In this document: in pieces, positions 24,876-36,710 of the stretch
Layout: each line of letters opens with the position of its first letter
Numbering within the stretch: the first letter of the stretch is position 1
Source of the DNA: Neospora caninum Liverpool
Taxonomy: Eukaryota; Apicomplexa; Conoidasida; Eucoccidiorida; Sarcocystidae
DNA: 64,000 bases
Reading direction: 5' to 3'
NCBI RefSeq assembly: GCF_000208865.1
Contig: NC_018397.1
Location: 5,609,748 to 5,673,747 of the forward strand
The notes under the pieces: model-generated
Seen by the model: the letters and a program-made list of their open reading frames with translations, nothing else
The model's database searches: none
Told to the model about the DNA's origin: nothing
Made by a program: the position numbers and the translations under genes

Positions 24876-26467
24876 TGGCAGTCTCGCAACGCCTGTGGAC
24901 GTCTCGCGCCGTCGTGAGTGATTGACGGGGCTGTTGAGTCTAGGACAGAAAAGGAGGTGAGGAATCGCCGATTTACGCGAGGAGGCTCCGCGAACGGTTA
25001 GGCGGAAAAACTCGCGTCACACAGAAAGCCGCGGGGCTCCTCGGTCTGCGTCTTCCTTTCGGAAGTGTGCTGGGGTGTGCAACGTTTCGACCGTCGCAGG
25101 TCCGCTCTGTGTACAGAGCTTGCCGCGCCCCCAGACCATTTGACGGCGACGAACACGGCCCAAACATCCCGTTTTTCCCTCTTCGACTCGGAAACACAGA
25201 CATCTACGCAGGGTAAGTGGGGCTGAATTGGAAGGAAACGGACCGGGCCCGAACAGAGGGAGCCTGCGAGCGGTAGTGTCTGTGTGTGTGAAATAAACGC
25301 TTTTTTCGCAGGCCTGCTTTACGATCCGAGACGGAGACCGTTGACACGGCAGGTTCCAAGGCGGTTTGAACGGGGACATCTGGAAAAGGGTAAACAAAAG
25401 AGGGGGATATTGGAGAAAGCCGCGGCGGGAACCGGTGCGGGCCTTTTTGTTTTCGCCCTGCGCCCGCTGGTGTGTCTCCGCTGCGCTGGGCCTTTTTTGT
25501 GATGGCGAGGCAATCGAAGGGGACGCGAGACAGCCGAGATGTCCGGTTTCTCGCATTTCGAGCCAGATTCGGGCAAACGAAGAAGCGATCGGAAACACCG
25601 GACGCTAAACGAAGAGAGTCTCAACCGGGGTTTACCATGATGCATGATGTGAGTGCGTAGATTTCCACACGGGTTCTCCTGTAGAGTCGGTCAGGAGACA
25701 GGCAATGGCCATGTGTTTCTCGACTCGAGCGAATTGCCTCGCTATCGGTTGTGTGTTCAGCGACGGCCCGCGTTGTGTGCCTGTCCAGAATGACGCTAGA
25801 GAAGTCGGGTGCCGGCATGGAAACATCGTGTCAGCGATAAAGAATGCTGCCTAAATTGTTTCCAGTCACGCCAAGTGCTCGAGGACAACGGTACTCGAAG
25901 CGGGTATCTCTTCCACAGTTGCCGCCCCACTTCTGCGTTTTTGTCCCAGCTGTGGTGTTTGCAGCCAGGGCATTATTGTTTGCCTTTTGAAATCCTCTGT
26001 GTTCTCTTCCCGTAAACCTGTGTTCCACAAAAACCCACGCACAAGGCGCTGGGGACGCGTACGGCCGCACGCGGCATCGACACACAACAGTCAGCCTAGA
26101 GTCGAGTCTCCCGGCGCATCTCTCATTTTGCTCCGGTCCTCTGATTCTCACTTTTTGAACCGTTCGTGTCACCGTTGCCGCCATCCTGCTTCGGCAAATA
26201 AAAATCAGTATCTCTCTGGCATTTCGCTGAACCTTAAAAAGTCGGGTTACAACAAATACACATGCCACGGCTCGCGGATCTAGCTGCGGCACATGTGCGG
26301 TAACAGCACGGGCACAGGCCGCGGCACACCGGCCGTCGCTGAACAGCGTAACTCGCGTGGACGAACGGAAACCATCCCAATCACGACAAACGAGCGAAAT
26401 CTCTGTGTTCCACAACCACCATCCCGATTCCAACCCCGGGGTGGAGAACTGTCGAGCATCTCCAGAG
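24876..26467. other. Intergenic region upstream of ValRS
   Basis: This 1.6 kb separates the ValRS start from the 3' end of the SWIM-domain gene, both on the minus strand. It should hold the ValRS promoter and the other gene's 3' UTR. I see no gene with recognisable sequence; frames of 60-190 codons here have no supporting motif or splice structure. Confidence 0.55.
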
Positions 26468-28260
26468 CTAAGCACCGCTATGACGGCAGCGATAAAGAAG
26501 TTGAAGCTGCGCGGTCTCTGCACTCGCTTCGAGAAGACGTTGAGTGAACTCTTCGGGTTCGAGGACGACACGGCGGCCCACGCAGTCCAAGGCCTCGGCC
26601 AGCTGCACGGCAATCTCGTGAACGCACTGCGCCACATACAGGAGAATCAAAGACCGAGAGGCGTCCGTTCAGCTTCACAAACTTGTAGTTTGCTGTCCTA
26701 CCTGACACGGCTGACTTCCTGCCACGACTTCCAATGAGGCCCTCGGGCGTCAGTGCACTTTTAGCAGGCGTTTCCAGTGAAAACTTCTGAGTCGCGATCT
26801 CTCTTTGCGACTTGGATGTCCCGTCGCGGTTAGTTCGCCGAAACGCCGCCTCTCCGAAAAAACCGTAAACGCCTCGCGATCTTCGCAGGCGTGCACCCCT
26901 GACGAGCTCGACTCAGTCTCGAGTTGAAATTCAAAGAAATCGTTTTCAGGATCCAGCTGTGCAACTCTGAGGAACCAGATGGAGAATCACGAACTCTCCC
27001 CTACTTTGGACACCTCTCCGAGAGGCGCTCCGGGAGCTCTCCGTGCGCACAGGCGTCCAGGCTCAAACGCTTTCTCGCCTCAGGATTCTCCACGCGAAAT
27101 TCCGAGGCTGTTTGTCCAAACGCGACTCACCGTCAAATCAGACTCGTGTGCCAAAACGTTGCACTGGAAAGTCTGGCCTGAAACAAAACACACAAGCGAG
27201 TTTTTGCTCAGCGCGCCAGTCAGCGAGGGCCGTTCGAGTTGCCACGCCTCAGACGCCATTCGTAACGCACGCCGATACAAACACAGCTTTTTCACATTTT
27301 CTGCGTTCTCTTTGTAGTCTCATACACGACCGGCTCCAGAGTGATTCGTCCTTCATCGCGACGACGTACACGAGCAAAGCCGAGGCAGAACCAGGTAGCC
27401 ACGAGAGGGATGTGCGCTGGAGTCGGCTCTCGCCTCAGCTGCTGGAGGTCCGTTGTCCCCCTGGAGCGGTTGTCCTCCGCTCGACGCGGCACGTCTTGAC
27501 AAATCGTCCTGGCCGGGGCGCACGATGTGAAACGCAGCCGTCGAATCTGAGCAGCAGTAAGCCGTCACTGCGCCTCTCTCCATGCAGTCCACTGCTTGCT
27601 GAAGCAGTGCAGGTGGAAGGAGAGAGTCAAGCAAGTGAAAGAAGAGCCCCAAGTCCTCTCCCGCGACTGCAGAAAAACACGCAGGGACACAGGCTGGAAA
27701 ACGCTAAGAAACTGGGGAAGACAAATGCTGGACATAAAAAGGAGTACGAGACGTAAACCACGGGGATTTTCGTCACAAGCGGCGCCGAGAGACACGAGAA
27801 GTGTACCCACGGAGACATCTTCCCTCATCTGCCTCCTTCCTCTCCACAGGTATCTCCTGCAGCGTAGGCACGCGCGAGGCGATACGTGCTCGTGCGCCAC
27901 GCCTTACCACCGCCAGCAAAAAGAGAGGGAAACAAACAAAAATCTCTTTGACGGCGTGGGTGAACCGAGTTCTGCAGTGTCGCGCTGCTCCGTTCTGACC
28001 CTCACGCGCCACAGGAACGCCTTTTTCTCATTTCTTCGCGTGCTCCTCTCCGGCGTGACCACGCACTCACCTTTCGCCTGCTTGATGGCTCGGAGGACTT
28101 CCACGAGCGCCAGCCCTGCTTCTCCGGCACTGTCCTCTAGCATCGTCATGGGAGCGGATCTGCTCGGGTGTCCTGCCGGGGAATCCGATTCCACCCTGAC
28201 ACTATCGTCCCTTGGCCCTTTCGTTACACTTGCACGGGTAGAGAGATCCGCAGAAAACAA
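26468..28260 (-). CDS. SWIM-domain protein, SWS1/ZSWIM7-like
   Basis: SWS1/ZSWIM7 (Shu2 in yeast) is the SWIM-domain partner in Shu-type complexes that promote RAD51-dependent recombination. Four exons in transcript order are 28260-28071, 27666-27370, 27177-27131 and 26626-26468 (TAG), with GT-AG sites and exact phases (230 residues). The key is the join of exons 2, 3 and 4: it creates LCSCQTFQCNVLAHESDLTCVH, a complete CxC-x15-CxH zinc motif at Cys161, Cys163, Cys179 and His181, with the same 15-residue spacing as in human ZSWIM7. Upstream, LLPPALLQQAVDCMERGAVT and AFHIV match the family's ALDLVDR...IT and VYQV segment; downstream, HEIAVQLAEAL matches HLLAVYLSQ. A Gly/Pro-rich insertion of about 35 residues separates the two parts. 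The start at 28260 is the first ATG; MTMLEDSAGE is a later candidate. No ATPase domain is present, as expected. It diverges from NMD3. Confidence 0.8.
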
Positions 28261-30035
28261 ACGTATGCATGCAAATCTCGTCGCTGGCCGGCCGACAAGA
28301 GAGATTTAGATCTCTGAACACAAACCCCCGAGGAAAGCCGGGGCGCAAGAGTCGATGTGGGACCGGTGGACCACTAGATAATAAGGGATTTCTAGCTAGA
28401 GAGTTGAGGAAGAAGCGTATCTACACCCCGACAGCAGATGCGAAGGCCTCCACAGAGAAATGATGTAGCTTGACATTTATAAATGCAGATATGTAACTGT
28501 TCACTGTGTCTGCAGCCACACCAACATCAGCGTATGTTCCTACATGTCCACATACAGAACGAAGGCACGCACGCAGCCCTCGCAAGGAGTGGGTTATCAG
28601 AAGGCGACGCACTCCTGAGGGGCCTTGTCACAGGTGGGGAAATGTAAAATAGCCGCTCTTTCCCTTCGTGGCGCTTGCACGTAACCCGGCCTTTTACAAG
28701 TCCCAGTCCTCGCTGACTGTGCATCTTCTTGGGGCTTTAAAAAGAAGTAACGAGGAAGAGGACGGAAGAGATCACCCAACAGAGTTCGCATCCACACAGG
28801 AACGAACGACTAGGTGACGCAGTCGTGTCCAATATTGCCCGGATGATGAATCCTACGGCAGTGGAAAGCACACGGACAGCTTCAGGAACGCCCTACGCAA
28901 AGCAGGACGCAGCACGAGATTCCGGTGGGAGGCTGTTCAGTCCCGATAGCTGTGTCAGTATTATCGTCATTGGTGAACCCCGGCCATTGGGTGTAAACAC
29001 AACATTGGTAGCGGCCGACATCCAGCGCAGGAGTATCGTCCAGAAGTCACAGATGGGCAGATACTCAGCAGAATGTCTTCGCGTAGTTGACCTACAGCAC
29101 ATGCAAAATCTCCCGTTCCCATATCCCCTGAAGGCAACGAAGTTCGCTTCAACAGGTCGCCGTGTGTACAGCCAACTTCACGTGTGAGGTAACGTGTTGT
29201 AGGCGAACAGTATGGATCTGGTCAGGCAGGCAAAGTTTCGGACTTGCGTTCGAAGTCGTCACAGCCGACCGGGACAGTTGGAGCTTGGTAGGGACGCGAC
29301 CGCCTTACACCACAACCACTCGCCTTCTCTGGACAGGCGGATTGTCAGCAATAGCCGTCTGTTGAACGCCGCTTTTGTTGTTAACTGCCGCACCACCGGA
29401 AGTGTGCAGTCCGCTTCGACAGAGTGGCGTGCCAAAAAGAGTCCGTGCTACGAGAAGTCACGTGCGGACGGGAACGTTGCCTCTCTGCTAGCTCTTGTCT
29501 GGCATCTCCTCCCGCCTGTGCATGCGCTGGTACGAAAAATCGACGCGGTTCCCAAAGAAGTGAAGCTCTGCGAGTGTCGCTTTGCAAATTTCGAGCACCA
29601 GTCTCCAGACCATTCCGCTTTCGTGTTTCTTTCCCGCGGGCGTGAGCTGTCTGTCGTTCTGTCCAATTTTCACGGCTACTACTCTCGACGGCGTTTTCGC
29701 GAGCGTGGGAAAACCGGCCCACGTCTACTTGCACTGCGGCCGCAGCGTAGTTGTAGTTGAGTGATTCTGTAATTTTTCTTTGGAACTAAAACCACAAAGG
29801 CAGTCCTTTGAGTGTACTTGAAAACGTGGAAGCGGGAACGCGACGAAAGTAGCAGCAGGATTTTCGCTGCTCTTCCCTGGGGGATTCGTCCGTTTCGCGC
29901 TGGGTTGAGAGTGCGCGAGGCGGCGTTTTCGTGTGAGGGATAGTGAGTTTTTTCGTGGAGGCTCTCAAAGAGAAGGCATCTTCTTGGGCAGAGTCTGACA
30001 TCTTGCTCTCCGGCAGCTGTGTTATTTGTGAAGCC
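28261..30035. promoter_or_regulatory. Divergent intergenic region SWS1-like / NMD3
   Basis: A 1.8 kb stretch between two divergent gene starts, so it must carry both promoters and 5' leaders. The near-palindrome AGAGATTTAGATCTCT at about 28300-28315 is the only local symmetry I noticed. Frames of up to about 180 codons on both strands around 29200-29750 overlap each other and show no family features, so none is called. Confidence 0.5.
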
Positions 30036-33000
30036 ATGCAAGTCGCCTCTGTGGGCCAAAGTGGGGGAGGCGCTGGAGCGCCGGGGAGTGGCGAACCGCT
30101 GGAGTGTACATACGCCTCAGTTCTCTGCTGCATTTGCGGATGCAGCATCCCGCCTTCCCCCCGAAGTATTTGTCTGTCATGTTTGGCGCAGCAAGTCGAC
30201 ATAACTGAGGGCATTTCTCGGACGATCGTCCTGCCGTGCTGCAGAACGTGCGGTCGCTACATGCACATTCAAAACAAATGGCTGGCGTGCGAGCTCGAAT
30301 CCAGGTGAGGAAACTCTGGGGAAAGCCCGGAGAAGTTGCTTTCGCACTCGGTGCCAAGGGTACGTGTGCTGGTAGGGAACCCTAGCACGCTTCTTCGCGC
30401 GGTTCACAATCAACACAGCTTCTCGCCGTCGCCATGGGGAACGCCTGGCTGCGCCCTGTCGATTCGGAGGCTGTCTCATTGTTTCTGCCGGACGCGTGTT
30501 CGGAGTCCTACAGAGGCCTGGAGCAGCGCAGGGACAGTTTAACGAAGACGTAGGCAACTTGGATGTCCATTCCAGCTCCTAGACATGGAGAGGCGCCTTT
30601 GTCGAGGAACCAAGGGCTGTCGCTGCCGTGGGCATCGCTTGCCGTCAACTCGAGGGAAAGTCGAAGCGGCTTATCGCACCTGACGCGTTGTGCGTATTGC
30701 GCCTTACTGGGTGGAGGCACAGAACCACGGTGTTCGCAAATGCGGAGTAGGCGGAGGAGTGTCGGCTGTACCAGCGATCCGTCTGATTCGAAGAGCCTGC
30801 GCGCCAACCACGGCTGTGTGCAGCTATTCGTGTTTTGGCCATTCTCCTCGACGTATCTCCTTATCTTTCGTACCGTGCGCACCCTTGTCTTTATCGCAGC
30901 TTTCTCTGGTGTTTTGTCTGCTTCCCTATGCGTTTCTCCGTTCCAGAGAACTAATGGCTGTCTGTCTCAAGAAGGTTCGTGGCCTGAAGAAAGTCGAGAA
31001 AATTGTCGACTGCCAGTGGCTGTGGACGGAGCCGCACAGTCGGCGCGTGAAGATGAAACTCACGGTGCAAAGCGATGTGCTCGACGGACGGGCCGGCCTG
31101 CAGCAGTCGGTCATCATTGAAGGCGTCATCCAGAGCACGCAGTGCGACGAGTGCAAGAAGGTAAGAAGCCTTTTCACAGGAAAACGCTCCATAATGCTTC
31201 GTGTGGTGACGTCTTCAATCCTGGACACCATTTCTCGTGTGGGACTGTGGCCGCGGCGGGCTGCTAAAAACTCCAGGTGTGCGGCGCGCCACTGTGTGAG
31301 CCGATTCCGTCCGTTAACATCGGAGGGGGTTTCTGTGGCGGGTTCGTTTCTTTCCTTCTCGTCACGCGTTTCGCTCGGGTACATCTTTCAGCGGAAGTAT
31401 TTGTGCGCGTCGCGTGCTGTTCTGCGTTCCTCGCTTCAGTCCTACACTCCTCACGCAGGGTGGACGGCCATGGTGCAAGTTCGGCAACATGCGGAGCACA
31501 AGCGCACTTTCCTTTTTCTTGAGCAGCTGGTGCTAAAGCACCGGCTGGCGGCCCGATTGCTGAATGTCGTTGAGAAGTCCGATGGCTTGGACTTCCACTT
31601 TCCGAGCAGACAGGCGGCTCTCCACTTTGCGGATTTCTGTCAGTCTCGCTTCCCTGCCGTGTCTAGACAGGCCAAGCAGCTGATCAGCCACGATGCGAGC
31701 AGCAATATTTACTACCACAAGTACACGATCAGCGTAACCCTAGCGCCCGTGTGTAAGGCCGACCTGGTGTACATCCACCGCAAGCAGGCACAATCGCAGC
31801 TCGGGGGGTTTCCGAACCTTTCACTCTGCACGCGTGTGGCTGGCGCAGGGATCCAGTTGACGGATCCTTTTTCGGGAAAAGTGGTGAACGTCAGCCCGGA
31901 GAAGTACTGGAAGTCTCCGTTCCAGTCGCTGTGCACGCGGAAGCACCTGTCGTCGTTTCTTGTCCTCGACGTGAACCCCGTAGATCGTCCCGGGCACTCT
32001 CAATCGGAGTCGTCTCGTCGGGATCCGCCTCGAAGAGGGAAAGGGAAGGCGGCGCGGTCGGAGCCGGAAGGCGAGGACTCAGAAATGGGCGAGGTTCGAT
32101 ACGGAGGACGGGCGACGCCGGGGGGGGGTAGGGACAACGACGAGGGTGTCTTGGGCGGGCACAGGAGCGGCGCCGGGAAGAGGAAGAAGAAGCGAAGAAA
32201 TAGTAGCGCAAGCATCCAGGGTGGAGAGACAATGTGGCCCTCGGGTCGCCCCGACGGTGGACCGCCTGGTGAAGCGGCCGCTGGAGCCAAGGCTGCGACG
32301 CGCACGTCGACCGCTGGGACTCTCGTGTATGAAGTGGAGCTGGTGCGGGCCTCAGACGTCGGCGTCTCTGACCGACGGATCGTAACGCACTCCCACCTGG
32401 GACGGTTTCTCAGTGCTGGGGACTGGGTGAAGGGGTACGATCTCCGCAGTATTAATTTACCAGGAGCGGCGGATGACGAGTTGGAGCGCGACGCAGGTGG
32501 ATCTCGGGCGTCCGCCGCGTCAGGGGTGAAAAAGGGGAGACGGCGAGGCGGGAAAGAGAGAGGCGATGCAGGCAGCGTGGGCGGCGACGACGACTTCTCG
32601 AGTCCGGCGGAGATCTTGAAGCACCAGGACAACATGCGGCAGGAACAGGGTCTCGCCGCCTGTGTGCGGTGGGAGGTTGTGATTGTCAAGAAAGTGCCTG
32701 CGCAGCAAATGCTGAGCGAAGGGCCAGCGGATGGAGCAGCGCGGGTGGGAAAGGCGGGACGGATCCGACCCTGGGTGCTCCAGACTTTGCGGAAAGAGCG
32801 CGACACAGAGAGCGGCCAAAGTGGGAAGAAGCGGGGCGGCCACCGCGGAGACGACGCGGGCATGGAAGCAGAGCTGGAAGAGTTCAAGGAGGAACTGGAA
32901 GAAGACCCTGAAATGCGGGCGCAGGTGAACTTGTGGAAGGATCCGCGCTACGTGGCCCGGTCCAACCGTGACAAGAAGGCGCAAAGGGGAGACGGGAAAA

Positions 33001-33347
33001 GGAGGGACAAAACCGTAAAGGGTGGAGAGGGGCAAATGCGGGTCACAGATGGGACGCACGAGGAGGATGCGCGCAAAGCACACCAGAGCGAGGAGCCTGG
33101 ACACGACAGTAGCGATTATGAAGGCTACTCCGAGGACGACAGCGAAAAGCTGGTGCACCTTATGGAAGGGTTGACACTAGAAAACGGAGTCCTGAAAGGA
33201 GTAACGGTGGAACCTGGTGCACGGCTCGCAGACGAAGTGGACGAAGACGGGACGCCGAGCAGTGAGGGGAAGAGTGCAGAGAAGTGGACTGCCCCTGGCG
33301 CCTCTGCCTCGAACAACATGAATGTCGAAGACGACGGCGATCTGTGA
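30036..33347 (+). CDS. NMD3: 60S ribosomal export adaptor NMD3
   Basis: NMD3 binds the late pre-60S subunit and recruits the exportin CRM1. Three exons: 30036-30304, 30947-31160 and 31440-33347 (TGA), in phase, 796 residues. The zinc-binding N-terminus is intact: LCCICGCSIPPSPRSICLSC, then QVDITEGI and CCRTCGRY; CDECKK follows in exon 2. Exon joins restore ELESR|ELMAVCLKK and CDECKK|SYTPHAGWTAMVQVRQH. The core then reads FLEQLVLKH, DGLDFHFPSRQAA, SHDASSNIYYHKYT and YWKSPFQSLC, all standard NMD3 blocks, and the later THSHLGRFLSAGDWVKGYDL. The acidic C-terminal tail has a leucine-rich EKLVHLMEGLTLENG, a candidate export signal by position and pattern. The protein is about 300 residues longer than human NMD3 because of two charged insertions (around 32000-32320 and 32480-32620). 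The start codon is the first ATG before the zinc cluster; the in-frame GTG at 29943 has no support. Confidence 0.95.
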
Positions 33348-34760
33348 ATGCTGAAGCGCTGACGGGTGGTACGGCGTTGGAAACATTGACACAGGGAGCA
33401 CGATTTTCTCGGCTTTCGGCCCGTCGGGGGAAATGGGAAGGTTCGCTTGTCGGGGAGGACATCGCTCCATTCCCTCGTGTCTTGGCATGCGAAGGAAAGG
33501 GGCGTCGATTGTTCCCTATCTGTTTGCCCCTGCTGCTTCGTGAGTGACAATCGCATACTGGCAAGTAACAAGTGAAACGCTAGCTGTCAATACGGTCTGT
33601 GGGTCCAGTGAAGCGAGCGTCCTGGGAGCACGGGAGCTCCGGCGGAAAGCCGCGCGGTACCTTTGGTGTGCCGCGCCGAGGTAGAAAAGTGACGGCTCGC
33701 TGCATTGCGTCAGCCAGCAGATGCCGCCGATTTCATGTCTTGCGAGTTTGATCCCGCTGCGGCTGTGTGCGCGGCTGAAGATGAACTGGGGATAGGGATT
33801 CGTGAACGCGCAAACGGAAACTTCACAGAGTTCCTCTGGATCTTAGCCAGTGGTCTTCAGTGGTTCGGCCACCCCTAAGCCTTGCTCGACTTTGGACAAA
33901 AACAGGAAGCGGAACCAAGGATGGGATCCTGTCCACGCACTCAAGCACTCCATGTCGCTCCCCCTGCGGGGAAAAGCAGTCACGCACTTTCCGGTCGAGT
34001 TAACTTCAACCCCAGACTGATTCACGTCGTACGCGAGAACTGCGTCGACGATAGAGCGGCGAAATCGCGTTGCGTGCGTTCCTTTCACGGCAGCAAAACT
34101 TCTGTCGTCCCCATGTTCGCCACTAGTTAAATTTCACCTGCATCTTTCACTGCCGAAGAAGTGGAGGGCGGCGAAGCCTCCCATGGAGCACGGACCGACT
34201 CCACTGATAGTCCTCCTTGTTAGCATGGTCCGTGTCAGGGGTTCGTGTTTCGTTTGAATGTGATGCACGGTTTAGAGCGACCGCTTCACATACGATGCAC
34301 TTTTTTCAGACGCAGCACGTGCTGTGAGAACCGCTTGTTCCGGCCGCGGCGACAAACTCTTGAACTTCTTCTGCGCTACGAGTGTGCATCCTTCTAAACC
34401 ACGGCAGTGGAACCCATTGTATCGATAGAGTGTGTGGTGCTTGGGGGGATCCGACGCAGTATCTGTTTCTGCACAGAACGTTTTCTTAGCGGGGTGACTG
34501 CGTCTCGCGTTTGTCTGTGAATCGTGCAACACGCGACGCAGTGTCGCGTGGCTGGGCCTCTTCGGCTTTTCAACAAGCATCGAGGCGCGTATCTCCGGTT
34601 CTCGTGAACACTAGAGTTGAAGAAACCGAACTGTCGCAGCAGCGCAGGAAGGAAAACGCACGCGCAGTGCACGAGCGCAAAACCTGTTGAAGGTCATGAA
34701 TTTGGAACTCTTGCAGGAAAGGGACGTGAGCTAGTGAACCTACAAGAAACGTTTCGCCAC
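33348..34760. other. Convergent intergenic region downstream of NMD3
   Basis: A 1.4 kb stretch between the 3' ends of NMD3 and the next minus-strand gene. It should hold both 3' UTRs. I see no supported gene, repeat array or RNA gene in it. Confidence 0.55.
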
Positions 34761-36710
34761 TCAGCTGTGCAACGGCGAAACGCTACCCTCCTCCACCATC
34801 CAGAATGGTCTAGGGAGGATCAAGCGTTCCATTGTCGTTCGGATAATTTCCAAGTCGCTTTCTTCTCTGTCTCGGATTTCTTCTGGAAGTCTCCCGTTTT
34901 CGGAGCGGACTCCTGGAGACGTGCGACTGACCGGGCCAACCACATCTGCCGTCCCTCCGTTCCGTCCTCCTGACGCGGCTTCTTCTGAGACCCCTCCTCT
35001 GTGGTGGAGCGTATTTCTAGCTCCCTGAGTTTTGACGTCTTCAGGGACAGCGAGTCGAGGCCGAATCCGCACGTTCCACGCTGCAGCCTTCTTTCCAGAA
35101 GGCGCGACAACACCAGTGCGGTTCGTGCTGTCGGCTGCGGCTGACGCGTCGCCTTTGCTCGGGGCGCGGATCTCTCTCGGCTTCGCCGACGCTTCATCCC
35201 CGGCGATCGCTGCTGGAACGATCACACAGACCCCGGCGTTCCACACTGCCACGGGAAAGTCTTCGTTTTCCCCAGGCTCCAACGCCCCATCACGACAGTC
35301 CAACGCAGCGCCGGAGCTCGGTAACCGCAAAGCTGGGGAGGAACCGAAAGCATCCGAAGCATGGTCCATAACGTTTCGCTGATGCGAGGGCGCCTCATGG
35401 CTCTGCCGCGGCTCTGGTGAAAGAAAAGCGCGCCTTTCTTTCCTACCGTTCGTCCTCGACTTCAACGGATACCTACAACCCCTGGATAGGTTGTACGCAC
35501 ACCTGTCACTCGTGGACGCAACGCGAGAAGGTGAAACTGATGAGCGGCTTTCCGTAGCGTCTTCCTCGAGGTGAATGTCTACAGCGCTGGTGGCGCTAAC
35601 CCTCACGAATGCCTTCGCATCTGGCCAGTCGCCTGTTCTTCTGTCCGCATTTTCGAAACCCGACGAATCGAACCGACAATCCCAGCGTGTGGTCGTATTT
35701 TCGCTGCTGGCGCCGCACCGCGAGGCTGCCTGAGACGAGAAAGGCTGGTAAAACGCAGGTGTTTCGTCCGTCTCCTCTTCAGACTCAGATCGGGGAGAAG
35801 ACGACTCACAGCCAGAGGGGGAGGACGGAAGACTCTGATAACAGTTTCTCTCCAAGTCGCCTTTTCGGTCGCTCTCTTCTCCTGTCGACAAGCGGAAACT
35901 GTCGTCCCTGCGTTCCCGTTCCACTTGGTCAACCTCAGACAGCCAGCTGTGCCGGTGCGTTTGCGTCTCTTGACCGTCTCGAGGAAGCGCAAGGACGCAC
36001 GCACACTTTTCACGGCTTTGGGCATCTGTCGATTTCGAAAGAAGCACCCCGTTTGAACAGGCGGCTGCTACACGAGAGCCTGGTTCCACGCCTCGATCCT
36101 CGGCACTGGGTGGGTAAGTCACTTGTTCACGCTGTTCTTCTTGAAGCTCCTGCTCGTTCACCGTCTCCCTACGGTTTGAGAAAGGTCGGCGAGGAAGTTT
36201 TCTCTCCCCAGACCGCGGAAGTGAGTCGCTGACGTCCTCATCTCGGGGGGACCTACCCGGGATTCCGCGCGAGATTTCACCCGCAGGTGTCGTCACCTGT
36301 TCTTCGCCGCTTTGAATTTCTCCTCCCAAACTAAGAGTACGGCGGTAATCCTCCTCCAGGGCACGAAGCATGGCGTCAACGTTCCGCAGGGCGCGATCCT
36401 CCTGCGACTCTCGGCCATCAGAGGCTGGATGCTGCCGCAGGACAGACTCCGAACGGCGGGGTCCGACGTCGCGCCACGCAGTGCTTTGAGAATCTCCAGA
36501 GACCATCCCCCTACAGGCGGCATGTCCAGTGCCTACGGAATCAGTCATCTTGGTGAGCCCCATCTTCCGCATTGTAGGGAAAGCGTCAGCCATGTTTGTG
36601 CGAAAGAGAAGGGCGCTTGTCGAGGGGAAGACGAACTGTGCAACCGGCGGGAGCGTTGAGGTATCCGAGCATCTCGGCGTCGCAAACGGGAACGAAGCAA
36701 ATAGTTTCAC
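34761..36710 (-). CDS. Orphan protein, single exon, largely disordered
   Basis: A continuous frame of 649 codons from ATG at 36710 to TGA at 34761. I do not recognise it. The first 30 residues (MKLFASFPFATPRCSD...) are mildly hydrophobic but not a clear signal peptide. A short helical segment EDRALRNVDAMLRALEEDYRRTLSL lies near residue 110, followed by some 350 residues rich in Ser, Glu, Arg and Pro. The only compact hydrophobic stretch is DFPVAVWNAGVCVIVPAA near residue 510. The C-terminus (ESDLEIIRTTMERLILP RPFW) again looks ordered. It is called because a stop-free frame this long, with an ATG and low repeat content, is unlikely by chance in DNA of this moderate GC. A lineage-specific coccidian protein is the most likely nature. 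An intron cannot be excluded. No function is proposed. Confidence 0.6.
   Translation of the reverse strand: MKLFASFPFATPRCSDTSTLPPVAQFVFPSTSALLFRTNMADAFPTMRKMGLTKMTDSVGTGHAACRGMVSGDSQSTAWRDVGPRRSESVLRQHPASDGRESQEDRALRNVDAMLRALEEDYRRTLSLGGEIQSGEEQVTTPAGEISRGIPGRSPRDEDVSDSLPRSGERKLPRRPFSNRRETVNEQELQEEQREQVTYPPSAEDRGVEPGSRVAAACSNGVLLSKSTDAQSREKCACVLALPRDGQETQTHRHSWLSEVDQVERERRDDSFRLSTGEESDRKGDLERNCYQSLPSSPSGCESSSPRSESEEETDETPAFYQPFSSQAASRCGASSENTTTRWDCRFDSSGFENADRRTGDWPDAKAFVRVSATSAVDIHLEEDATESRSSVSPSRVASTSDRCAYNLSRGCRYPLKSRTNGRKERRAFLSPEPRQSHEAPSHQRNVMDHASDAFGSSPALRLPSSGAALDCRDGALEPGENEDFPVAVWNAGVCVIVPAAIAGDEASAKPREIRAPSKGDASAAADSTNRTGVVAPSGKKAAAWNVRIRPRLAVPEDVKTQGARNTLHHRGGVSEEAASGGRNGGTADVVGPVSRTSPGVRSENGRLPEEIRDREESDLEIIRTTMERLILPRPFWMVEEGSVSPLHS

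Noticed and set aside
26640..27130. Additional exon between SWS1 exons 3 and 4 (for example one reading VHACEDREAFT)
   Set aside because: Not needed: exon 3 joins exon 4 in phase 0 and directly completes the CxC-x15-CxH motif at family spacing.
26357..27756. Plus-strand open frames of up to 237 codons
   Set aside because: They are antisense to the SWS1-like exons, whose splice phases and zinc motif are convincing.
29200..29760. Overlapping frames of 70-180 codons on both strands upstream of NMD3
   Set aside because: They compete with each other, none has family features, and the position fits a promoter and 5' leader.
30690..30946. N-terminal extension of the NMD3 long open frame
   Set aside because: This is intron 1 read in frame; the zinc-cluster exon at 30036-30304 joins at 30947 and restores the conserved ESR-EL block.
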